Positions 1 to 7,491 of a DNA stretch of 64,000 nucleotides are shown here, one piece after another. A program made the translations under genes and the position numbers. This stretch comes from Lishizhenia sp965656535 (GTDB taxonomy: Bacteria; Bacteroidota; Bacteroidia; Flavobacteriales_D; Crocinitomicaceae), in contig CBFHKX010000002.1 in NCBI GenBank assembly GCA_965656535.1, forward strand, positions 434,001 through 498,000, read 5' to 3'. The notes beneath the pieces are model-generated. The model saw only the letters and a list, made by a program, of their open reading frames with translations, did no database searches and was not told the origin of the DNA. How positions within the stretch are numbered: position 1 is the first letter of the stretch; the number at the start of each line of letters is the position of its first letter.

Positions 1-1361
1 TTAATTTTTAAGTTTTTATTGGATCGCAAGTAATAACGAATAATAGTGCGTGCGTCTCTATCGTCTATTTGCATTTCTATTGCTTCTTTCCAAGTTTCCA
101 CAGGCTGTTTCATAGCATAATCGCTTGCATAGCCATAACCAACATATACTCCGTTTTCTATTAATATCAAGCATACTTCTTTTCTGTGTCTTCCCGTTTC
201 AACTATGTAAAAACTCTTTTCTTCAAAAGTCAGTTTCTCAATAAAACGATCTACTCTGGCATTATAACTTACTGTAGGCTCTTTTTTTATGCAGGCTCCA
301 AAACACTGTTTGGTGTGGTAGTTAAAGCAAGAGGATTGAGTAGGGTATATACCCAAAAGCTTTTGACATAATAGGTGTGTTAAACTAATATTTTCTAAAT
401 AAGATTTAGCATCCTTACTCGAAGTAAATGTTGTTAAGGGGATTGCTTTATTCTTTGTTAAACTATCTATAAATAAATTTTTATATCCAGAATTGTCGGT
501 GTAAGAGAAAAGTCCATGACTAAATTTATTTCTCTTCAACGCTTTGTTATATTTGGGTTGGTTGTTTTTTATTAAAGCAGACTCGTAGAGCAAAGAAACC
601 AATTCTGAACCTGTTATTTCGTAGTCTATTCGCGCAATTTCGGCACGCATTTCTAAGCCTTTCTTGGTTTTAGTATTCTTTAAATGTTGTTTTACTCTTG
701 TGAGTATGTGTTTACTTTTACCTATATAAATAAGTTGATTGGTGTCGTTATAAAACTTGTAAATACCTGTTTTGTTCGGGATTTCATCCAAAAGATTTAA
801 ATCTAGATTGGGGTGAAGTATGGCCGGGTTAATGTCGGTTTGAATAAAGGTGTTGAGCTGGTTGATGTCTTTTTTGTAGATTAGTTTAAATAATTCACAA
901 GTAGCTAAAGCATCTCCACTTGCTCGGTGTCTTCCATTTAAATCTATACCCAAAGCTTTGGATAACTTACCAAGACTGTAAGAATCATGACCAGGTATTA
1001 CAATTCTAGAAGCTCTAACGGTGCATAAATGCGGTTTTCTAAAATCATATCCTAGCGATTTAAATTCTCCCCGTAGTACGCCATAATCAAAACCAACATT
1101 GTGTGCAACAAATACACAGTCCTCCATAAATTCTATAATGTCCTTTGCAACTTCAAAAAACTTTGGAGCGCGCACAACCATGTCGTCATGTATACCCGTA
1201 AGCTGGGTAATGAAAGCTGGAATTGGTGTTTCTGGATTAACGAGAGTTACGTATTTGCCAATTATTTCTAAACCATTATGCTTGTAAATAGCTATTTCCG
1301 TAATCTTAGTATTTTTTGGGCTACCTCCAGTTGTTTCAAGATCTGTTATTGCGTAAATCAC
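1..1361 (-). CDS. DEDDh exonuclease + GIY-YIG endonuclease fusion (DnaQ/UvrC-like), 3' end beyond window
   Basis: The minus strand is open from a GTG at 1361-1359 to the window edge, about 453 codons; the last codon begins with AA, so the stop lies outside. Residues 5-13 read ITDLETTGG, the ExoI motif of DnaQ-family 3'-5' exonucleases with metal ligands D7 and E9. ExoII is AHNVGFDYG and ExoIII is HRASGD. From about residue 193 a GIY-YIG nuclease domain follows (PNKTGIYKFY, then IYIGKSKHIL). The C-terminal third has a cysteine pattern like the segment after GIY-YIG in UvrC (CFGACIKKE). Known relatives are annotated as DNA polymerase III epsilon subunit-like or Cho-like nucleases, so a role in DNA repair is inferred. 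GTG is the only sensible start: it precedes ExoI by six codons, and no ATG lies upstream in frame. Confidence 0.88.
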   Translation of the reverse strand, partial: MIYAITDLETTGGSPKNTKITEIAIYKHNGLEIIGKYVTLVNPETPIPAFITQLTGIHDDMVVRAPKFFEVAKDIIEFMEDCVFVAHNVGFDYGVLRGEFKSLGYDFRKPHLCTVRASRIVIPGHDSYSLGKLSKALGIDLNGRHRASGDALATCELFKLIYKKDINQLNTFIQTDINPAILHPNLDLNLLDEIPNKTGIYKFYNDTNQLIYIGKSKHILTRVKQHLKNTKTKKGLEMRAEIARIDYEITGSELVSLLYESALIKNNQPKYNKALKRNKFSHGLFSYTDNSGYKNLFIDSLTKNKAIPLTTFTSSKDAKSYLENISLTHLLCQKLLGIYPTQSSCFNYHTKQCFGACIKKEPTVSYNARVDRFIEKLTFEEKSFYIVETGRHRKEVCLILIENGVYVGYGYASDYAMKQPVETWKEAIEMQIDDRDARTIIRYYLRSNKNLKI

Positions 1362-1422
1362 AACACAAAAATAAACAGAATAAAAACGTTCTTGTAATGT
1401 GTAGAAGCAAATTATTTGTCAC

Positions 1423-1430
1423 TACCTTTG
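1423..1430 (+). promoter_or_regulatory. Candidate -7 element (TACCTTTG)
   Basis: TACCTTTG matches the Bacteroidota -7 consensus TAnnTTTG and lies 16 nt before the ATG of the small gene at 1447. No TTG is found at the usual 17-23 nt upstream, so the call rests on one box. Confidence 0.4.
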
Positions 1431-1446
1431 TAAAAAATAGATTGAT

Positions 1447-1695
1447 ATGGCAAGTATTAAAAAATTAAAAAGAGATTTCAACTACGCAATTTTTGATATT
1501 GTTGAAGAAGCATTTGATCAGCAGCACTACGGGGATAAATCTCCTGAGGTTACTAATAAAATTATTGATGAAGTTGTGGATTATAGAAACACGACTATCA
1601 CTAAAATTAACGCAGCATCAACTAAAAAAGAATATGCTGAATTGAGAAAAGAAATTGCAGAAAGCGTAGAGAAATACGCTACTAAATTGATGTAA
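1447..1695 (+). CDS. Small conserved hypothetical protein (82 aa)
   Basis: An 82-residue, lysine- and glutamate-rich protein that looks almost entirely helical, with no signal peptide, membrane segment or cysteine. It starts at ATG 17 nt after a good -7 element and ends 21 nt before a strong hairpin terminator, so it looks like a monocistronic, well expressed gene. I recognise it only as resembling short flavobacterial proteins of unknown function. No catalytic motif is visible and no function is proposed. Confidence 0.75.
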   Translation: MASIKKLKRDFNYAIFDIVEEAFDQQHYGDKSPEVTNKIIDEVVDYRNTTITKINAASTKKEYAELRKEIAESVEKYATKLM

Positions 1696-1716
1696 TCATT
1701 TACTTTGAAAAAAGTT

Positions 1717-1743
1717 AAGGAAGGCGATTGTCTTCCTTTTTTT
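1717..1743. terminator. Bidirectional terminator between convergent genes
   Basis: AAGGAAG (1717-1723) pairs with CTTCCTT (1732-1738) around an 8-nt loop, followed by T's on the plus strand. It separates the small gene from the convergent XRE regulator, whose stop begins at 1744. Confidence 0.8.
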
Positions 1744-2383
1744 ATTTCAACAAACCATCTACTATTTTTTCTAATCTGTATAACCGATTTTCAAGGTTGA
1801 CCTCAAAACGCTGAGGTTGGTAAACATTGGTTATAGAAGTGAGTGCTAATTTTTCTTGATTTAGTTGAATCTCCTTTTTACCTAAGCCAATTACATTGCC
1901 AAACTTTAATTCGCCATCTTTTCGGTAAACGAATTCAAGGTTGGTTTCAATTTCGCTTTTTTCTCGTTCGATAAATAAAAGACAGAGATGTGTGTTTACT
2001 TGTACAGCAAAACTTTCGTTGGTAGAAGAGCACGGCCATTTCAATTTTGTGCTCTGGAGTTTGAGTCTACTGTTTTTTAGGTGATAATAGGGTAATGAGG
2101 TTATTTTTGCTGGTTTTAATACTTCTTCTGCAGGTTTTACCAAATGTTCTACTTGTTTAAACCCATGAATCTCGTTTACGGTTAAATCAGTATGAATGAG
2201 TCTACCCAAATCTAAATTGAAATGTTCTGCTAATTTTATTAGAGATTCAATTTTAGGCTCTGCACGTTCCTCTTCATATGCACCTACAGAAGCTCTTGAA
2301 AGTCCTAGGAAGTCAGCTATGTCTTGTTGATTCAGGTTTTTAACAGTTCTGATTTTTTTGATGTTTTTACCAATTTTCGACAT
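1742..2383 (-). CDS. XRE-family transcriptional regulator with C-terminal sensor-like domain
   Basis: Residues 4-63 form a classic HTH_3 (Cro/cI) domain: IGKNIKKIRTVKNLNQQ leads into the first helix, and FLGLSRASVGAYEEERAEP is the turn and recognition helix. The C-terminal 120 residues resemble the S24/LexA-like fold often fused to XRE domains, but I see no clear Ser-Lys dyad, so self-cleavage is not claimed. The gene is single and convergent with the preceding one; an exact palindrome lies 18 nt upstream of its start (2401-2415), consistent with autoregulation. Target genes cannot be read from sequence; the divergent YbjN/PspA operon is the obvious candidate. Confidence 0.82.
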   Translation of the reverse strand: MSKIGKNIKKIRTVKNLNQQDIADFLGLSRASVGAYEEERAEPKIESLIKLAEHFNLDLGRLIHTDLTVNEIHGFKQVEHLVKPAEEVLKPAKITSLPYYHLKNSRLKLQSTKLKWPCSSTNESFAVQVNTHLCLLFIEREKSEIETNLEFVYRKDGELKFGNVIGLGKKEIQLNQEKLALTSITNVYQPQRFEVNLENRLYRLEKIVDGLLK

Positions 2384-2400
2384 TTGAAATAATTTGTAAA

Positions 2401-2415
2401 GCTAATTTAATTAGC
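2401..2415. promoter_or_regulatory. Palindromic operator candidate between XRE regulator and YbjN/pspA operon
   Basis: GCTAATTTAATTAGC is a perfect inverted repeat (6 + 3 + 6). It lies 18 bp upstream of the regulator's start codon in the divergent intergenic region, the usual place for an XRE dimer site. A TAnnTTTG box (TATATTTG, 2434-2441) follows on the plus strand. Confidence 0.45.
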
Positions 2416-2554
2416 AAATGTAAGTTTTATTAGTATATTTGTGTGGTGAATCTAATATTATTGTCTTGAAAGTACAATTTTTTTGTGATGTAAGGATAGT
2501 CAGAATTAATATTCACTTATTTTTCAAATCAGAGCAAACCTAAAGATTAATTTC

Positions 2555-2562
2555 TATTTTTG
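2555..2562 (+). promoter_or_regulatory. Candidate -7 element upstream of YbjN-like gene
   Basis: TATTTTTG fits TAnnTTTG and is 38 nt before the ATG at 2601. No clear TTG is seen at the expected upstream distance, so confidence is low. Confidence 0.35.
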
Positions 2563-2600
2563 GTAAGGTTAGAGAAATAATAAAACGAAAAACAAATAAA

Positions 2601-2996
2601 ATGGCAAATGATTTTGACAAGGTAAGAGATTATCTTATAGAGCTTGATTATTCTATTGTAAAGGAAGACAAAGAAGATGCAGTTTTTGTAGTAGAAAGTG
2701 AAGTAGATGGAATTAAAAATCTCGTGATTGGCTGTGCAGATCCTATTTTGATAATGGAACAGCATCTTTTTGAGATTACAAATCCAAAAAATGATGTGTA
2801 CAAACAACTTTTAGTAAAAAATAGAGATTTGGTACACGGTGCTTTTGTGCTAGACGAAGGTGGAACGAAGGTACTTTTTAGAGATACCTTGCAACTAGAA
2901 AATTTGGATTTGAATGAGTTAGAGGGTTCTCTAAATTCACTTTCATTATTGTTAAGTGAGTACTCTGACGAGATAATTAAGTTTTCAAAAAATTAA
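2601..2996 (+). CDS. YbjN / type III secretion chaperone-fold protein
   Basis: A 131-residue acidic cytosolic protein with the alternating helix-strand pattern of the YbjN/Tir-chaperone fold: a helical start (DFDKVRDYLIELDYSIV), then short strands (DAVFVVESEV, LVIGCADPI) and a closing helix. Flavobacterial homologues are often labelled 'molecular chaperone Tir', which reflects fold similarity rather than a type III system; none is present here. It sits 12 nt upstream of a PspA-family gene, a pairing I have seen in related genomes, so a role in the same envelope-stress response is inferred. The start is fixed by the ATG after an A-rich leader. Confidence 0.68.
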   Translation: MANDFDKVRDYLIELDYSIVKEDKEDAVFVVESEVDGIKNLVIGCADPILIMEQHLFEITNPKNDVYKQLLVKNRDLVHGAFVLDEGGTKVLFRDTLQLENLDLNELEGSLNSLSLLLSEYSDEIIKFSKN

Positions 2997-3008
2997 ATAA
3001 AAAGTAAG

Positions 3009-3713
3009 ATGAACATATTTAAAAGATTATTCAATATAGGAAAGTCAGAAGCACATGCTGCTATTGATAAATTAGAAGATCCAATTAAAATGACCGAACA
3101 AGGTATTCGCGATTTAAAAGGGGATTTGGAGAAAGCATTACAGGCCTTGGCAGAAGTAAAAGCAATGGCTATTCGTTCGAAAAATGATGCTGAAAACGCA
3201 GAGATGAAAGCAAAGGATTACGAGAAAAAAGCAATGCTTTTGTTGCAAAGAGCTCAATCTGGAGATATTGAAATGGCAGAAGCAGATAGATTGGCAAGTG
3301 AAGCATTACTTAGGAAAGAGGAAGTTACTACTCAAGCAGCTACTTCAAGAAAAGATCAAGAAAGATTTGATGCAAGCGTAGCAAAATTAGATGTTAATGT
3401 AAAATCACTGCGTTCTAGTATTGGTAAATACGAAAGTGAATTAAAGACCTTGAAGGCAAGAGCAAAAGTGTCTAAGGCAACAAAAAACATCAATAAACAA
3501 TTGGCTAACATCGATTCATCTTCAACTGTTTCTATGCTCGAAAGAATGAAAGAAAAAGTTGCTCAAGAAGAAGCGCTTGCAGATTCTTATGCAGACATCG
3601 CAAACGAATCGCGCTCAGTAGATGAGGAGATTGATAAAGCTTTAGAGTCTGGAGTTGCAGAGTCAAAAGCATCGCAGTCTTTAGAAGAGCTTAAAAAGAA
3701 AATGGGAATGTGA
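3009..3713 (+). CDS. PspA/IM30 family phage-shock protein
   Basis: 234 residues, almost wholly coiled coil, beginning NIFKRLFNIGKSEAHAAIDKLEDP. The amphipathic N-terminal helix and the LEDP turn are typical of PspA/IM30 (Vipp1) proteins, which polymerise on damaged inner membranes to maintain the proton motive force. Length matches the family (about 220-240). It is the second gene of a two-gene operon with the YbjN-like protein (12-nt gap) and is closed by a strong terminator. No PspF/PspBC partners are visible, as expected outside Proteobacteria. Confidence 0.9.
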   Translation: MNIFKRLFNIGKSEAHAAIDKLEDPIKMTEQGIRDLKGDLEKALQALAEVKAMAIRSKNDAENAEMKAKDYEKKAMLLLQRAQSGDIEMAEADRLASEALLRKEEVTTQAATSRKDQERFDASVAKLDVNVKSLRSSIGKYESELKTLKARAKVSKATKNINKQLANIDSSSTVSMLERMKEKVAQEEALADSYADIANESRSVDEEIDKALESGVAESKASQSLEELKKKMGM

Positions 3714-3736
3714 TAATCACAATATCCACAGAATAG

Positions 3737-3767
3737 AAAAGGAGTACGTACGCGTATTCCTTTTTTT
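3737..3767 (+). terminator. Rho-independent terminator after pspA
   Basis: A 12-bp stem (AAAAGGAGTACG with CGTATTCCTTTT, one G-T wobble) closes on a TACG loop and is followed by seven T's. Confidence 0.9.
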
Positions 3768-3820
3768 ATTTCATTAATTTTCATTAACTTACGTAACGAA
3801 AACCGAAAAAAACATTCGTT

Positions 3821-4183
3821 ATGTATATGAAATCAAATGAACTCACAGTGATTTATAATAGTACCGATGAACGTTCAAAAAAACTATTAGCCTACGCCCA
3901 AACAATTACTTCAAAAATAAATAGGCAAGATTTAGAGCATGCAAACGTATCGGTAAATTTATTCGGACACATGTTGCATCAACTTAATCTAAGACCAAAA
4001 GATGTAATAGATAAAAGCAATCCTTTTTATCAGCTTAATTTAAAAGGAAGAGATATTGATATGAATGAGTGGTTTTTATTTTTGAATAAAAATCCAAACT
4101 TATTGCAGTATCCAATCGCAGCCTACAGAGACAAATATATTGTGTGTAAATCCTATACAGATATTTTAAAACTTCAAAATTAG
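3821..4183 (+). CDS. ArsC/Spx-fold protein lacking the catalytic cysteine
   Basis: 120 residues with the layout of the ArsC/YffB/Spx thioredoxin-like family: an N-terminal strand and turn (LTVIYNSTDERSKKLLAYA) where arsenate reductases have YxxxxCxxSR, a helical middle, and near the C-terminus NPNLLQYPIAAYRDKYIVCKS, matching the family's NPxLLxRPI signature. The position that should be the nucleophilic cysteine is threonine/aspartate, so it cannot be a working arsenate reductase of the usual type. It stands alone between the pspA terminator and a lipoprotein gene. A regulatory or binding role, as in Spx, is possible but unproven. Confidence 0.62.
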   Translation: MYMKSNELTVIYNSTDERSKKLLAYAQTITSKINRQDLEHANVSVNLFGHMLHQLNLRPKDVIDKSNPFYQLNLKGRDIDMNEWFLFLNKNPNLLQYPIAAYRDKYIVCKSYTDILKLQN

Positions 4184-4250
4184 AATACGTATTTATTCAT
4201 TGTGGTTGCAGAACATTGTTTTAAATTTGATGTTCTAAATTATACGACTT

Positions 4251-5189
4251 ATGAAAGCGCAAACACTTTATTTTTTTCTACTAACAGTTTTTATGTTTGT
4301 TTCTTGTGAAATGAAAGCAAGAGTGGTACAAGAAGATCTTTCTTTGCTCACAAATGTTAAATATGATTACAATAAGAGTTTGACTGTGGATTTAGGTGGA
4401 CGCTATTTTTCTGGAGAAGCAGAGATAATGGTTTACAGTTTGGAAAAAGCAAGGTATGATTCTGTACATAAAGGTCAAGCCATTCTTGTACAGGTGGTTG
4501 AGCCGTTTTTGTATGAAGAACAAGTAAAGAATGATAGAGGAGGAGAGAAAGGGAGTTTAAACGTTTTAAAATCGAATTATTTTGAACGTTTTACCACAGG
4601 TGTTTACGATTACTCATTAATGACTTCTGCATTTACACCCTTACAATACGATACCTTACAGCACTCTATTAAGGTTTCGGCTAGTGTTCAAGACTGGTGC
4701 GGTCAAACCTATGTACAAATAAATAATAGAGGAAGCTTAAATCTGAGTATGAATTCTTACTTTCAAAGCGAAGGTGATACTTCGTATAGAATAGAAACCA
4801 CTTGGCAAGAAGATGAAATAATGAATCTTATTCGCTTATCGAAGGATGTTTTGCCGGTTGATACCTTTTTAATCGTGCCGAAAGCAACTTTTCTAAGTAC
4901 AAATCATGTGAGTCCAAAAGCCTACACAGCATTTGGCGGTTTATCGTTAGACACTCTAGATAATATGGTATATACAATTTCGATGCCTGAATTAAAGCGG
5001 ACAGTAAAATACTATTTTGATACGTCTAAAGAAAATTTGATTACGCAAATGGAAGAAGAGTATCCTACGGTTTTTGATGGCGAAATTCGAAAGTCAACAG
5101 CTAAATTAAAGTCTGCGCAAAAAATGCCATATTGGGAACTTAATTCTCCAAGTTTTGAAAGGCTAAGAGCAAAAATGAAATTGCGATAA
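4251..5189 (+). CDS. Conserved lipoprotein of unknown function
   Basis: 312 residues. The N-terminus (LYFFLLTVFMFVSCEMK) is a lipoprotein signal with lipidation expected at Cys20 (lipobox FVSC). The mature protein carries ARYDSVHKGQAILVQV, then TTGVYDYSLMTSAFTP and VSASVQDWCGQTYVQ, motifs shared by a family common in Bacteroidota. Database entries for such proteins are sometimes called 'septum formation inhibitor Maf', but no Maf pyrophosphatase motif is present and I would not use that name. It ends 5 nt from the stop of the convergent yidD. Confidence 0.7.
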   Translation: MKAQTLYFFLLTVFMFVSCEMKARVVQEDLSLLTNVKYDYNKSLTVDLGGRYFSGEAEIMVYSLEKARYDSVHKGQAILVQVVEPFLYEEQVKNDRGGEKGSLNVLKSNYFERFTTGVYDYSLMTSAFTPLQYDTLQHSIKVSASVQDWCGQTYVQINNRGSLNLSMNSYFQSEGDTSYRIETTWQEDEIMNLIRLSKDVLPVDTFLIVPKATFLSTNHVSPKAYTAFGGLSLDTLDNMVYTISMPELKRTVKYYFDTSKENLITQMEEEYPTVFDGEIRKSTAKLKSAQKMPYWELNSPSFERLRAKMKLR

Positions 5190-5193
5190 ACAC

Positions 5194-5439
5194 TTAAGGT
5201 TTCTTTTTTCTAGGTACTGGGTCTTCTCCAAATCCTCCCCAAGGATGACAACGAGAAATTCTTCTAATTCCTAGCCAAACTCCTTTTATTGGTCCCCATT
5301 CCTTGATTGCCTCAATGGTGTAGTGAGAGCACGTTGGGTTGTATCTGCATGCTGCAGGAAACAGCGGACTAATTATCCACTGGTAAATTTTTACCATTAA
5401 AATGAACGGAGCATTTATTATTTTCTTCAGCGTTTCCAC
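5194..5439 (-). CDS. yidD: Membrane protein insertion efficiency factor YidD
   Basis: 81 residues with the full YidD signature: a membrane-associating N-terminal helix (FILMVKIYQWIISPLFP), the cysteine motif CRYNPTCSHY (31-40), and RCHPWGGFGEDPVP (63-76). YidD is a small inner-membrane-associated protein that helps YidC insert membrane proteins. The usual rpmH-rnpA-yidC neighbourhood is absent; in this genome it stands alone, which is common in Bacteroidota. It is divergent from hsp20 across a repeat-rich promoter region. Confidence 0.95.
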   Translation of the reverse strand: METLKKIINAPFILMVKIYQWIISPLFPAACRYNPTCSHYTIEAIKEWGPIKGVWLGIRRISRCHPWGGFGEDPVPRKKKP

Positions 5440-5462
5440 GTGGTAAAAATAAAGGTAATCTT

Positions 5463-5518
5463 TGACATTTTTTTATGTCAAAATGTCATAATTCAAATAT
5501 TTTACCGTCAAAGTGTCA
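5463..5518. promoter_or_regulatory. TGTCA repeat array upstream of hsp20
   Basis: TGACATTTT (5463-5471) and AAAATGTCA (5480-5488) form a perfect 9-bp inverted repeat. Two direct pairs occur exactly 30 bp apart: TGTCA-N3-TGTCA (5476-5488) and CGTCA-N3-TGTCA (5506-5518). The array sits about 95 bp upstream of the hsp20 start, in the intergenic region shared with yidD. A heat-shock or other operator is the likely reading. Confidence 0.5.
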
Positions 5519-5611
5519 TCTAGTTATTTAGTTTTATTAAAAAACATCTCTTTTACTTGTTTGGCAAAAGATTTGAAATACGATTGGAGCAAACAAAAAA
5601 ATAATAATAAT

Positions 5612-6040
5612 ATGAATATAGTAAGAAGAAGTTCGGCGTTAATTCCAAGTATGTTAAGCGGTGGATTAGATAATTCCTTTTTTGATTTTAATGGATTTCA
5701 ACAAAACAAAGAACAAGTTGCGGTCAATATTTTAGAAGAAAAGACACATTATATCATTCAAATGGCAGTTCCTGGTTTTAATAAAGAAGAGATATCTGTT
5801 GAATTAAAAGAGAATAAATTAAATATTTCAGGTAAAAAGGTAGAGCCTACAGATAAACACAGTGAGGAGAGTTTTTTACGTAAAGAGTTTGGCATCCAGT
5901 CTTTTGAAAAATCCTTTACCTTGCCAAAACAAATCACTTCAGAAAACATAAAAGGCAATTGTCAAGCAGGTGTTTTAACCTTAACGTTAACAAAGCCCGT
6001 AAAAGTTGAGCCAGATGTTAAACGTATCGCACTAGTTTAA
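5612..6040 (+). CDS. Small heat shock protein, Hsp20/alpha-crystallin family
   Basis: 142 residues from the ATG at 5612; an open frame extends to a GTG at 5513, but that stretch runs through the repeat array and lacks family similarity. The alpha-crystallin domain covers about residues 37-140: VAVNILEEKTHYIIQMAVPG opens it, EISVELKENKLNISGKK is the central strand pair, and GVLTLTLTKP carries the final conserved strand. Hsp20 proteins are ATP-independent holdases that bind unfolding proteins. The gene is monocistronic, bounded by the TGTCA array upstream and a terminator hairpin downstream. Confidence 0.93.
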   Translation: MNIVRRSSALIPSMLSGGLDNSFFDFNGFQQNKEQVAVNILEEKTHYIIQMAVPGFNKEEISVELKENKLNISGKKVEPTDKHSEESFLRKEFGIQSFEKSFTLPKQITSENIKGNCQAGVLTLTLTKPVKVEPDVKRIALV

Positions 6041-6065
6041 GAAATAGAGAAAGATAATAACAGGT

Positions 6066-6100
6066 ATAAGCGAATGTCTCTGGATGTTCGCTTATTTGTT
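6066..6100 (+). terminator. Terminator after hsp20
   Basis: ATAAGCGAA (6066-6074) pairs perfectly with TTCGCTTAT (6087-6095) around a 12-nt loop; a short T-rich tail follows. Confidence 0.7.
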
Positions 6101-6157
6101 TAAAACTACGGTTGTTTTAATCGAAGCATACCCATGAACTTTTATTACTTTTAAGCT

Positions 6158-6670
6158 ATGAAATTAAACGTACTAATACTCTTCTTATCTATTTCTTGTT
6201 TTGGTTATAGCCAAGTAATCCAATTCAACAATGAAGAAGCGATTATTAAATATGAACACCTTTCTGAAAAAGTAGAAGGCACTGTTAACGGAATAAAGGT
6301 TGATTTAAAACTGAATTTGAAAGATATAACAAAGTCGCAAATTGTAGGAAGAGCTGATGCAACTACGCTCAAAACAGGGATAAAGCTAAGAGATAACCAT
6401 TTACAGAGTAAAAATTACTTTTTTACTGAAGAGTTTCCGTTTATGACTTTCGCTTCATCCGATTTTAAAAAAACCTCTTCTAGTACATACGAGGTTTCGG
6501 GCAGAATTAGAATAAAAGGAATTGAGAAACAAGTTACTTGGTATTTTAAAGAAGATACATTTGCTTGGGTTGGAAAGTGCTCAGTTTACACAAATGATTT
6601 TGAGATTCACCAAAAAAAAGATAGAGATAAATCCAAAGTAGACATCACAATCGTACTTCCTTTAAAATAA
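6158..6670 (+). CDS. Secreted YceI-like domain protein
   Basis: 170 residues with a Sec signal peptide (about 1-18, ending CFGYSQ). The mature part fits the YceI lipocalin-like fold: a central ATTLKTGIKLRDNHLQSKNY segment aligns with the family's conserved TGxxxRDxHL motif, followed by FPFMTFASSDF and GRIRIKGIEKQVTWYF. YceI proteins bind isoprenoid-like lipids in the periplasm, and the substrate here is unknown. It is monocistronic, 44 nt upstream of the glycosyltransferase gene. Confidence 0.82.
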   Translation: MKLNVLILFLSISCFGYSQVIQFNNEEAIIKYEHLSEKVEGTVNGIKVDLKLNLKDITKSQIVGRADATTLKTGIKLRDNHLQSKNYFFTEEFPFMTFASSDFKKTSSSTYEVSGRIRIKGIEKQVTWYFKEDTFAWVGKCSVYTNDFEIHQKKDRDKSKVDITIVLPLK

Positions 6671-6714
6671 GTTGTAAGTTTTTTATTTGTACTGCGACTT
6701 AAAACGTATTATTT

Positions 6715-7425
6715 GTGATTCAAAACTCTAAAAATACTGCTGTTCTTATTTTTGTACGTTCTTTAAAAGAAGAACTACGCGTAAAAACATTAATTAAAAA
6801 CGATTTTAATAAAAACGTTCAGCTTTTTAATGCCTTAAACCAAGGTGTTAAACAATTAGCAAGATCTACATCCTTACCTGTATTTTTAGTAGATACCGAG
6901 CAGCAAGTAGGACATACCTTTGTGGAGCGCTTTAAATATGCTTTTCAAACTATTTTTAATAAGGGTTTTGACAATGTGATTAGTATTGGAAACGATGTTC
7001 CAGACTTAAACAAAGACAATTTAATTGATTTAATTGCAGCCTTTGAGAAAAACGATACAGTATATGGTGCAACCACTAAAAATGGTTTATACACTGTAGG
7101 CTTTTCCAAGCAAGCATTTGCTAAGGTAGATTTTTCTCGCATAAGATGGCAGTCAACATCGGTTTTGCCCTCTTTCAAAGAAGAAATTAGTAGAAAGCAA
7201 CTTACAGCATATTCTTCTCATGAAATTTTAGAAGATATAAACAACTCAAATCAACTAAAACGTTTTATTTCTAGGCGTGTAGTTGGTTCTTCTTTTTACA
7301 TTCTATTTTTTCAAATTTTAAGTAAAACCTTAAGAAAGAATTATAAAATATACACTGCGCCAAATCTTGTGTTAAAAGGTTCAAAGTCTATACTATTTAG
7401 AGGTCCGCCCATTTCTAGCTACTAG
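6715..7425 (+). CDS. DUF2064 / TIGR04282-type glycosyltransferase
   Basis: 236 residues from a GTG start. The nucleotide-sugar transferase fold of DUF2064 is visible: AVLIFVRSL at the N-terminus, VFLVDTEQQVGHTFVERFKYAF in the middle, and the metal/nucleotide motif IGNDVPDL (91-98, family GxDxPxL). TKNGLYTVGF (121-130) replaces the usual AxDGGYYLIGL, and IRWQSTSVL matches the family's W-ST-VL. Members of TIGR04282 are associated with arsenosugar biosynthesis when next to a radical SAM gene (ArsS); no ArsS is present here. It precedes susC by 66 nt in the same direction, suggesting one locus. Acceptor and donor are unknown. Confidence 0.72.
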   Translation: MIQNSKNTAVLIFVRSLKEELRVKTLIKNDFNKNVQLFNALNQGVKQLARSTSLPVFLVDTEQQVGHTFVERFKYAFQTIFNKGFDNVISIGNDVPDLNKDNLIDLIAAFEKNDTVYGATTKNGLYTVGFSKQAFAKVDFSRIRWQSTSVLPSFKEEISRKQLTAYSSHEILEDINNSNQLKRFISRRVVGSSFYILFFQILSKTLRKNYKIYTAPNLVLKGSKSILFRGPPISSY

Positions 7426-7455
7426 TTCTTTCAGAACACCACTTTTTTTAGTAGT

Positions 7456-7471
7456 TGCGCTGTTTAGCGCA
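7456..7471 (+). other. Hairpin in the susC leader
   Basis: TGCGCT (7456-7461) and AGCGCA (7466-7471) make a perfect 6-bp GC-rich stem with a GTTT loop, 20 nt before the susC ATG. No T-run follows, so it is more likely a leader hairpin than a terminator. Confidence 0.4.
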
Positions 7472-7491
7472 GTAATCTTATATATTTTATT

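Noticed and set aside
4251..5189. Naming the lipoprotein Maf (septum formation inhibitor)
   Set aside because: No Maf nucleotide pyrophosphatase motif, and the protein carries a lipoprotein signal; the name seems to be a propagated error.
5513..5611. Longer hsp20 start at a GTG
   Set aside because: The extra 33 codons run through the repeat array and promoter region and do not resemble Hsp20 N-termini.
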